From positions 1 to 5,983 of the forward strand of contig CAIYWM010000960.1 of the NCBI GenBank assembly GCA_903929895.1: a stretch of DNA of 5,983 bases, written 5' to 3'. Made by a program: the position numbers and the translations under genes. Origin of the DNA: an uncultured Alphaproteobacteria bacterium (GTDB lineage Bacteria > Pseudomonadota > Alphaproteobacteria > Reyranellales > Reyranellaceae). Shown here piece by piece: positions 1 through 5,237 of this stretch; the stretch's first letter is position 1; each line of letters begins with the position of its first letter. The notes below the pieces were generated by a model. It had not been told where the DNA came from, did no database searches, and was given only the letters and a program-made list of their open reading frames with translations.

Positions 1-860
1 GCGCCATCCTGGGCACCGCCTCGGCCAACGGCGTCATCTGCAACGACGATGCGTCGCTGTCGATCGCCGCCACCAGCGCGTACAAGCTCGAAGGCGATGG
101 GGGCAGCACGGCTTTCACTTTCACCGTGACCCGCGCCGGCGACATGAGCGGCGCCGCCAGCGCCCAGTGGGCCGTCACCGGCCCCGCCGTCACCGGCACC
201 GACTTCACGGGCGGCGTGCTGCCGACCGGCACGGTGAGCTTCGCTGCCGGCGAGAGCTCGAAGGTCATCAGCATCAACGTAGCCGGCGACAATGCCGTCG
301 AGTCGAACGAAGCCTTCTCCGTGGCGCTGTCCAATCCCAGCGCCGGCGCCATCCTCGGCACCGCCTCGGCCAACGGCATCATCCGCAACGACGATGCGTC
401 GCTGTCGATCGCCGCCACCAGCGCCGACAAGCCTGAAGACGATCTGGGCGCCACGGCTTTCACCTTCACCGTGACTCGCGCCGGCGACCTGAGCGGCACA
501 ACCAGCGTCAGCTGGGCCGTGACCGGGACCGGGGTCCTCGATTCCGATTTCATCCCGTTCGATGAACTTCTGGGTTCCGCCGACCAGATTTCCGTGGACG
601 CCTCCTACATCGGTTCCTTCTTTCCCCAGATCCCCTCCGACACCGAATCCTCCTTCCCGGCCTTCTCCCTCTTCGGCGGCGAGATGCCGTCCGGCAGCGT
701 GAGCTTCGCCGACGGCGAGGCCCATAAGATCGTCACGGTCTGGGTCCTCGGTGAGATCCTCGTGGAAAGAGACGAGAGTTTCCTGGTCACCCTGTCCAAT
801 GCCAGCGACGGAGCAGGCATCGGCACCGCGTCGGCCGTCGGCACCATCCGCAACGACGAC
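1..860 (+). repeat. In-frame tandem Calx-beta coding repeat, 345-bp period
   Basis: Bases 1-79 recur at 346-424 with three differences (positions 11, 33 and 39), an exact 345-bp (115-codon) offset. The equivalent point of the third copy lies 465 bp further on because of the insert at 552-674; that copy's NDD motif ends at 860. The near identity at DNA level next to a more diverged terminal copy suggests recent duplication or gene conversion inside the array. The array continues beyond the left window edge, so copy number is unknown. Confidence 0.85.
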
Positions 861-926
861 AGCGCCTACACGGTCGAGTCCTTCTCGAGCCTCGTCATGG
901 GCCCGGACCTCCTGGGCTGGTCTTGA
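1..926 (+). CDS. Tandem Calx-beta repeat protein, 3' part (5' end outside window)
   Basis: The reading frame (first full codon at position 3) is open from the window edge to TGA at 924-926, so the gene starts upstream; the GTG at 126 is an internal codon. The roughly 307 visible residues are successive Calx-beta-type repeats, each with the pattern VSFAxGE, then KxVxxxVxGD, then a VExxExFxVxLSN motif, then LGTASAxGxIxNDD. Calx-beta domains are beta-sandwiches that bind calcium in Na/Ca exchangers and in large bacterial adhesins or secreted proteins, so an extracellular structural or adhesive role is likely. The normal repeat is 115 residues; the last is 155 because of an insert (552-674). The protein stops about 20 residues after the last NDD motif, with no visible RTX nonapeptides, LPXTG motif or autotransporter barrel. 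An arginine of the IRNDD motif is cysteine (TGC, 39-41) in the first visible copy. Family call is firm; export route and ligand are unknown. Confidence 0.88.
   Translation, partial: AILGTASANGVICNDDASLSIAATSAYKLEGDGGSTAFTFTVTRAGDMSGAASAQWAVTGPAVTGTDFTGGVLPTGTVSFAAGESSKVISINVAGDNAVESNEAFSVALSNPSAGAILGTASANGIIRNDDASLSIAATSADKPEDDLGATAFTFTVTRAGDLSGTTSVSWAVTGTGVLDSDFIPFDELLGSADQISVDASYIGSFFPQIPSDTESSFPAFSLFGGEMPSGSVSFADGEAHKIVTVWVLGEILVERDESFLVTLSNASDGAGIGTASAVGTIRNDDSAYTVESFSSLVMGPDLLGWS
552..674 (+). other. 41-residue insert inside the last Calx-beta repeat
   Basis: Aligning the last repeat with the previous one, the single Thr between the Asp-Phe and Gly-Gly motifs is replaced by 41 codons (net +40). 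The insert is rich in Ser, Phe, Pro and Asp, has no Lys or Arg, and has no resemblance to the repeat. It uses TCC serine codons repeatedly and several T-ending codons, unlike the flanking repeats. It would form an extended loop on the beta-sandwich. Its function is not recognisable. Confidence 0.7.
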
Positions 927-934
927 CGGACCAC

Positions 935-951
935 GACCGGAGGGGCCGGTC
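935..951 (+). terminator. Candidate hairpin after the Calx-beta gene
   Basis: A perfect 6-bp GC-rich stem, GACCGG / CCGGTC, with a 5-base loop starts 8 bases after the TGA. No T-run follows, so if it works as an intrinsic terminator it is a weak one; it may only protect the 3' end. Being symmetric, it could also act on transcripts coming from the psd side. Confidence 0.35.
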
Positions 952-1000
952 ACCGAACTGACATGCCGGCCTCACGAGACGGCAACGAGACTGTTGCAAT

Positions 1001-1028
1001 GGGAAGGGAGTGTCCGCCTCCCGCTCCC
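1001..1028 (-). terminator. Candidate hairpin after psd
   Basis: On the minus strand this lies 8 bases past the psd stop. GGGAG / CTCCC pair around a 7-base loop, and the stem continues through a small internal loop with GGGA / TCCC. It is followed on the minus strand by ATTG rather than a clear T-run. A second short perfect stem, GCAAC / GTTGC at 982-997, comes next. Position between two convergent genes supports a terminator role; sequence alone does not prove it. Confidence 0.4.
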
Positions 1029-1036
1029 CGGTCGCA

Positions 1037-1909
1037 TCAGGGCAGAACCATCAGGCGTTGGCCCATCCGGATCTTCGTGCCGTCGGCGATCTCGTCGCAC
1101 AGGCGGAAGCCTTGTGGCGCGAAGACGATGATCGTCGACCCGTGCTCGAACCAGCCCAGCTCGTCGCCGCGTCGAACGCGCGTGGAACAGGCGATGTCGG
1201 CCGCACCGCGATAGTTCATGTTCATCACGACATCGAGGAAGTGCAGGCGGATGCCGGCGACCAGGATCGCCGCGACCGGCACCAGCGCCACCGGGTGGCC
1301 TCCCGCGGCGAGACGAAGCCGCAGCACGGCGCGCTCGTTGCGGCAGAACAGGCGCTCGACCCTCCTGAGCGCGATCGGGTTCACGTTCCAGGTGTCGCCC
1401 GAAACGTAGGTCACTTGCTCGACCGTCGCGTCGTGCGGCGCATGGAAGCGGTGGTACATGCTCGAGGTGAGGCGCAGCGTGACATAAGTGCCGTCGCGGT
1501 AGGTCTCGACCAGGCCCGGGTCGATCAACAGATCCTCGAGCCGGTAGGGGAAGCCCTTGGCCTGGAACAGCTCGGTCCCCCGAACGGTGCCGCACGCCCC
1601 GACAATCCCGTCGCACGGACTGACCAGCATCGAGGGATCGGCGTCGAGCGGCCGAGCACCGGCGCGCAGTTCGCGCGTGAAGCAGTCGCGCAGACTCTTG
1701 AAGGACGTCTTCTTCGACTCGGCGAGGTCGAGATCGGTGAACAGGCGCCAAACCGCGATCGAGGCGCGCGCCAGGGCCGGGCTCTCGATGCGGCTGAACC
1801 AGCCCATCCAGCGCGTCACGAGCCGGCGCGGGATGCGGTTGGTCAGCAGGAAATTGATGTCCTCCTGGTGGAGGACCTTCAGCAGTTGCGAATGAACGCT
1901 TTTGGCCAC
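1037..1909 (-). CDS. psd: Phosphatidylserine decarboxylase proenzyme (pyruvoyl enzyme)
   Basis: A 290-residue enzyme that decarboxylates phosphatidylserine to phosphatidylethanolamine at the inner membrane. It aligns by eye through its whole length with the long E. coli-type enzyme: SPCDG (Asp100), DGTYVTLRL then MYHRFHAP (His153 and His156), GDTWNVNP, FCRNER, and the self-cleavage site HGST (Gly257-Ser258). Cleavage there would give a 257-residue beta chain and a 33-residue alpha chain whose Ser258 becomes the pyruvoyl group. Start GTG at 1907-1909 is chosen because GGAG lies 8 bases upstream and the following residues fit the family N-terminus; the frame stays open to 2005 but that part is low-complexity Pro/Ala/Ser/Arg and lies inside the neighbouring gene. 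No phosphatidylserine synthase gene is adjacent, unlike the frequent psd-pssA pairing. If the host is an alphaproteobacterium, where a shorter enzyme of about 230 residues is common, this could be an accessory copy; that is inference. Confidence 0.93.
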   Translation of the reverse strand: MAKSVHSQLLKVLHQEDINFLLTNRIPRRLVTRWMGWFSRIESPALARASIAVWRLFTDLDLAESKKTSFKSLRDCFTRELRAGARPLDADPSMLVSPCDGIVGACGTVRGTELFQAKGFPYRLEDLLIDPGLVETYRDGTYVTLRLTSSMYHRFHAPHDATVEQVTYVSGDTWNVNPIALRRVERLFCRNERAVLRLRLAAGGHPVALVPVAAILVAGIRLHFLDVVMNMNYRGAADIACSTRVRRGDELGWFEHGSTIIVFAPQGFRLCDEIADGTKIRMGQRLMVLP

Positions 1910-1917
1910 GTCGAAAA

Positions 1918-1921
1918 CTCC
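1918..1921 (-). promoter_or_regulatory. Ribosome binding site of psd
   Basis: The minus strand reads GGAG, 8 bases before the GTG at 1909. It decides that start over upstream in-frame codons. It directly abuts the opposite-strand ribosome binding site of the aminotransferase gene (1922-1928). Confidence 0.65.
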
Positions 1922-1928
1922 GGGGAAG
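1922..1928 (+). promoter_or_regulatory. Ribosome binding site of the aminotransferase gene
   Basis: GGGGAAG lies 4 bases before ATG 1933 and 7 bases before the in-frame ATG 1936. Spacing slightly favours 1936, which would remove one Met only. The promoters for both divergent genes must lie inside the opposite coding region, because the gap is just 23 bp. Confidence 0.55.
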
Positions 1929-1932
1929 CTGG

Positions 1933-3660
1933 ATGATGAACCTGATGGATGGCGAGACCGTCGCGGCGCTGGTGGCCGGGGGGCTGGCGCTGTTGCTGTT
2001 GGCACCGAGGGTGCGCAACCGCCTCATGCTCTCGCGAGCCAAGCACCGGTCCCTCGCCGGCCATGCACGGATGTCGCGGAGGATTGCCGGGCTGGTCCCG
2101 CGCTACGTCTATGAAGGCGACCTGTTCTTCCGCGCCGACGATGCCGGCGAGGCCATCGCGGCCCGCCGCAGGACGGGCTTCAACGCGCTGGCGGAGACCT
2201 TGCGCTCGGGAAACGGGCGGACGCTGCGGCTGACCTCGGAAGCGACGCGCCACATCTCCGACCTGCAATTCACCGAGAGCTACCGGGTCCCCTTCCAGTT
2301 CAGTCCTCGTGTCCGGGCGGCGCTGCCTGCCGGCGCGTTCGTGGCCTCCTCCGAGGGCGTGCAGGTCACCGACCTCGACGGCACGGCGCGCTATGACCTG
2401 AGCGGCTCCTACGGCGTCAACCTGCTGGGCTACGACTTCTACAAGGGCTGCATGGAGCGCGGCGCCCGCCGCGTCGCCGAACTGGGGCCCGTTCTCGGGG
2501 CCTATCCGGATCTCGTCGCCGACAATGCCGCGCGGCTCGCCCGCATCTCCGGCAAGCCGGAAGTGTCGTTCCACATGTCGGGCACGGAAGCGGTGATGCA
2601 GGCGGTGCGGCTGGCGCGCTACCACACAGGCCGCTCCCACCTCGTGCGCTTCTGCGGCGCCTACAACGGCTGGTGGGGCGACGTGCAGCCCGGCGTCGGC
2701 AATCCGGTGGCGGCGCACGATACCTACACGCTGGCCGATCTCTCCGAGAAGACCCTCGCCGTCCTGCGCCGCCGTACCGACATCGCCTGCGTGCTGGTCA
2801 ACCCGATCCAGGCCATGCACCCCAACCAGGGCGCACCGGCAGATTCCACACTGATGGCCAGCCGGCCGGACCGCGGCGTCAGCCGGGAAACCTATGCTGC
2901 CTGGCTGAAGGCCCTGCGCCAGGTCTGCACCGAGCGCGGCATCGTTCTCATCCTCGACGAGGTCTTCGTCGGCTTCCGGCTCGCGGCCGGCGGCGCCCAG
3001 GAGTATTTCGGCATCGAGGCCGACCTCGTGACCTACGGCAAGACGGTGGGCGGCGGGTTTCCCATCGGCGTCGTGTGCGGCGACCACCGGTTGATGAAGC
3101 GCTTCCGGGACGATCGGCCGGCCGACATCTGCTTTGCCCGCGGCACCTTCAACGCGCATCCCTACGTGATGGGGGCGATGAACGAGTTCCTGCTCCATCT
3201 CGACTCGCCCGAAATGAAACAGGTCTATCGCGAGCTCGACGAGACCTGGGATCGACGGGCCGCCGATCTCAACCGCCGGCTGACCGAGCGGCGGCTGCCG
3301 GTGCGCATCGGGCACCTCTCGTCGATCTGGACGGTCTGCTACCCGACGGCCTCGCGTTATCACTGGATGTTCCAGTACTACCTCAAGGCCCATGGCCTTG
3401 CCCTCAGCTGGGTCGGCACAGGGCGCCTGATCTTCAGCCTGAACTTCACCGAGGAGCAGTTCCAGGCGGTGGCCGACCGGTTCGTCGCGGCCGCCGAAGC
3501 GATGCAGCGCGACGGCTGGTGGGAGCCAGGGGCGCTGGCCACCGACCGGGCGATCAAGCGGCGCATCCTGCGCGAGATGGCGTCGCACCTGTTGGGCTTC
3601 CCCTGGCGGGGACGCAAGGCCCGCCTGGCCGCGCCGCGTCCCCTAGACGCCGCCCTTTGA
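1933..3660 (+). CDS. Membrane-anchored class III PLP aminotransferase / aminomutase (HemL-like)
   Basis: A 575-residue PLP enzyme of the fold type I, class III aminotransferase family, closest in motifs to glutamate-1-semialdehyde aminomutase. Visible landmarks: SGTEAVMQAVRLAR (216-229) for phosphate binding, GAYNGWWGD (242-250), ILDEVFVGFR (340-349) with Asp342 expected to contact the PLP ring nitrogen, and TYGKTVGGGFPIG (367-379) with Lys370 as the Schiff-base lysine. It is about 140 residues longer than HemL. Residues 9-24 form one hydrophobic segment after an acidic start and before an Arg/Lys-rich stretch, predicting an N-terminal anchor with the catalytic domain in the cytoplasm. About 100 further residues precede the core and do not resemble anything I know. 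The anchor and the lipid-enzyme neighbours argue against tetrapyrrole synthesis and for a lipid-linked or amphipathic substrate, which is inference. It is divergent from psd by 23 bp and its last 18 bp overlap the 3' end of the opposite gene. The ATG at 1936 is an equally good start. Confidence 0.88.
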   Translation: MMNLMDGETVAALVAGGLALLLLAPRVRNRLMLSRAKHRSLAGHARMSRRIAGLVPRYVYEGDLFFRADDAGEAIAARRRTGFNALAETLRSGNGRTLRLTSEATRHISDLQFTESYRVPFQFSPRVRAALPAGAFVASSEGVQVTDLDGTARYDLSGSYGVNLLGYDFYKGCMERGARRVAELGPVLGAYPDLVADNAARLARISGKPEVSFHMSGTEAVMQAVRLARYHTGRSHLVRFCGAYNGWWGDVQPGVGNPVAAHDTYTLADLSEKTLAVLRRRTDIACVLVNPIQAMHPNQGAPADSTLMASRPDRGVSRETYAAWLKALRQVCTERGIVLILDEVFVGFRLAAGGAQEYFGIEADLVTYGKTVGGGFPIGVVCGDHRLMKRFRDDRPADICFARGTFNAHPYVMGAMNEFLLHLDSPEMKQVYRELDETWDRRAADLNRRLTERRLPVRIGHLSSIWTVCYPTASRYHWMFQYYLKAHGLALSWVGTGRLIFSLNFTEEQFQAVADRFVAAAEAMQRDGWWEPGALATDRAIKRRILREMASHLLGFPWRGRKARLAAPRPLDAAL

Positions 3661-4347
3661 GGCCGGGGCGACGGCGTCCTCGACGACGGTCGAGGGCAGC
3701 TCGGGAATGACCTCGGGCAGGATCTGGTCAGGCAGGATGGGAGCCGCCACGGTCTCCGGCGTGTGACGGCTGTGCCGGCCGGTCAGGAGTTCCCACGGCG
3801 CGCGGTGATACAGCTTGATGTCGTGGAACGGATCGGTCGCGATCTTGGTCACCCAGACCAGGCCGGTGGTCAGGTCCTTGGTCACGAACAGCTGAAGGGC
3901 GCGGAAGGCGATCCCGGCCAGCCCGACGACCAGCCAGAGCTCGCCCACATGCGTCACGAATTCGCTCCAGTCGGCGTGCGGCGTGAAGACGCCCAACAGG
4001 GTCGGGTCGGCCACCAGCAGGAGCGGCGACGCCGCCCAGATCGCCAGCAAGACCAGCTTGCGCTGGATGTTGTAGCCGACCTTGATCTCCTCCTTGTACT
4101 CGTCCGTCGCCTGGTTGACGGTGTCGTAGCCGCGCGGCTCGAAGAACAGGTGGCCGATCTGGCGGGTCGTCATCGCGACCAGCCAGCCGATCAGGGCCGC
4201 CATGGCGGGATCGGTGAAGGCCACGACGTAGGCGAACAGGAAGCTGGTCGCGCTGAGCAGGTGCAGCGACTGGTTGACCTTGCTGTGATGGTAGTAGCGA
4301 TGGTCGTCCCATCGCTGGACCTTCAACTCGTGCAACAGTCCGGTCAT
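3643..4347 (-). CDS. Mpo1-like (DUF962-type) membrane protein, putative iron-dependent lipid oxygenase
   Basis: 234 residues. The N-terminal half has the hallmark of the Mpo1/DUF962 family: YYHHSKVNQSLH (18-29), giving His20/His21, Asn25 and His29, then a membrane segment, then RQIGHLFFE (62-70) with His66 and Glu70. Yeast Mpo1 is an Fe(II)-dependent dioxygenase of 2-hydroxy fatty acids at the ER membrane, with histidines in these positions. Hydrophobic stretches lie at about 30-44, 48-60, 98-113 and 137-155. The second half is unusual: a conserved-looking TDPFHDIKLYHRAP block (171-184) adding further histidines, then a Pro/Val/Glu-rich tail (203-228) that is probably disordered. The start at ATG 4347 is supported by GAGG 8 bases upstream; the frame is open further up but encodes Arg/Ser/Pro-rich shadow sequence. 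It lies 37 bp after the oxygenase gene, likely in one operon, and its TAG stop lies inside the aminotransferase 3' end. Family call is good; substrate is unknown. Confidence 0.72.
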   Translation of the reverse strand: MTGLLHELKVQRWDDHRYYHHSKVNQSLHLLSATSFLFAYVVAFTDPAMAALIGWLVAMTTRQIGHLFFEPRGYDTVNQATDEYKEEIKVGYNIQRKLVLLAIWAASPLLLVADPTLLGVFTPHADWSEFVTHVGELWLVVGLAGIAFRALQLFVTKDLTTGLVWVTKIATDPFHDIKLYHRAPWELLTGRHSRHTPETVAAPILPDQILPEVIPELPSTVVEDAVAPASKGGV

Positions 4348-4355
4348 GGCGTTTT

Positions 4356-4360
4356 CCTCT
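4356..4360 (-). promoter_or_regulatory. Ribosome binding site of the Mpo1-like gene
   Basis: The minus strand reads AGAGG at this place, 8 bases before ATG 4347, in the 37-bp gap after the oxygenase stop. It settles the start at 4347 against the longer open frame reaching 4611. Confidence 0.6.
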
Positions 4361-4384
4361 GTTCGGCGGGGTTTGGAGGGGGCG

Positions 4385-5227
4385 CTACAGGTTGACGACG
4401 AAGTATCCGAGGGCGGCCACGCCGATCGCGGTCGCGGCCATCGCCGCGAACGGCACCAGCGGGTGAACGATGTTGAGCCGACGGAACAGGTTGCACAGAT
4501 AGCCCACGGCCTTCTGCGCCGGCGTGCGCGGGCTCTTCGAGTATTCCATGGCCGCCTTGACCACGTAGAAGACGGCGGTGTTGGCCGCCAGCGCGAACCG
4601 GCCGCGGACACCGGCGCCCGGCACGGTCACGAGGTAGTTGCACTTGAGCAGGATGCGTTGCGGCGCGCCCGGTGTGTAGCTGCCCTCGACCCAGTGCAGC
4701 TCGCGATGGAAGTCGAGCAGGCCGAACTCGTAGCTGGTGAAGGCCTTCTCGACCCGGCTGTCGCCGAACACCACCTTGTAGCTCGCGTCGGACTGGAGGT
4801 AGATCAGCGCCCGCACGACCATGCTGGACGAGAGAAAGCGCAGGTTGCCGTCGTAGTGCCTGTCGAACAGGCCCTGGTCGCCGCCGCGATCCTTGTTGTA
4901 GTGCGAGATATAGAGCTCGTCGGTGTGCTTCATCGGCTCGAAGCCGCTGCCGGCCGGAACCTGCCGCACGATCAGATCGCGGATGACCGGGCTGTCGCGC
5001 AGCCGGTCGATCAGGGCGACGATCTCGGCGGGAAGCGTCTCCACATAGACGTGGCACGAGGGCCGCTGGCCGAGTTGCTCACGAAAATGCGCCTCGACCC
5101 ACCGCGACAGGCCGTCGATCAGGGCGCGCTCTTCGAGCGTCTCGAAGCGGCCGATCGTGGCGGGAAACAGGGTGGAGACGGCACCCCGCGTCGCGCCGGG
5201 GGCGGTGGAGTCGAGAATGTCGGTCAC
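4385..5227 (-). CDS. Putative Fe(II)/2-oxoglutarate-dependent oxygenase with C-terminal membrane anchor
   Basis: 280 residues from a GTG start whose bases overlap the upstream stop codon. The central part follows the usual order of the 2OG oxygenase barrel: DRHYDGNLRF (122-131) with His124-x-Asp126, the strand VVRALIYLQ (137-145), FGLLDFHRELHWVEG (168-182) with His178, and QRILLKCNYLV (190-200) with Arg191, 13 residues after His178, as the likely 2-oxoglutarate ligand. A second His-x-Asp at 101-103 (KHTDELY) is an alternative metal site. Residues 257-278 form a strong hydrophobic helix next to the C-terminus after a basic stretch, predicting a tail anchor with a cytoplasmic catalytic domain; 211-223 is also hydrophobic. 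The 4-bp overlap with the methyltransferase gene suggests translational coupling and a shared, membrane-embedded substrate. The oxygenase call rests on motif order only, without close family recognition, so a non-enzymatic or other cupin-like role remains possible. Confidence 0.55.
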   Translation of the reverse strand: MTDILDSTAPGATRGAVSTLFPATIGRFETLEERALIDGLSRWVEAHFREQLGQRPSCHVYVETLPAEIVALIDRLRDSPVIRDLIVRQVPAGSGFEPMKHTDELYISHYNKDRGGDQGLFDRHYDGNLRFLSSSMVVRALIYLQSDASYKVVFGDSRVEKAFTSYEFGLLDFHRELHWVEGSYTPGAPQRILLKCNYLVTVPGAGVRGRFALAANTAVFYVVKAAMEYSKSPRTPAQKAVGYLCNLFRRLNIVHPLVPFAAMAATAIGVAALGYFVVNL

Positions 5228-5237
5228 GAGGTTCCCT
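5224..5237 (-). promoter_or_regulatory. GTGA stop-start overlap with internal ribosome binding site
   Basis: The minus strand reads GTGA at 5227-5224: GTG begins the oxygenase gene and TGA ends the methyltransferase gene. AGGGA (5237-5233) sits 5 bases before the GTG, inside the last methyltransferase codons. This supports both the GTG start and translational coupling of the two genes. Confidence 0.65.

Noticed and set aside
126..128. GTG as the start of the Calx-beta gene
   Set aside because: It is the Val of a conserved repeat motif and the frame is open upstream to the window edge.
1..860. CRISPR or non-coding tandem repeat
   Set aside because: The period is 345 bp, in frame, and encodes a known protein domain.
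1910..2005. N-terminal extension of psd to ATG 2005
   Set aside because: The added 32 residues are low-complexity Pro/Ala/Ser/Arg, lie inside the opposite gene, and the GTG at 1909 has a well-spaced GGAG.
972..2042. 356-codon minus-strand open frame over psd
   Set aside because: It is a different frame from the verified psd and encodes Arg/Pro-rich sequence without domain features.
1879..3588. 569-codon open frame on the minus strand
   Set aside because: It is fully antisense to the motif-verified aminotransferase; its His/Arg/Pro/Ala/Gly-rich composition without recognisable motifs is typical of a GC-rich shadow frame.
4348..4611. 88-residue N-terminal extension of the Mpo1-like protein
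   Set aside because: The sequence is Arg/Ser/Pro-rich, antiparallel to nothing conserved, overlaps the oxygenase gene out of frame, and ATG 4347 has its own ribosome binding site.
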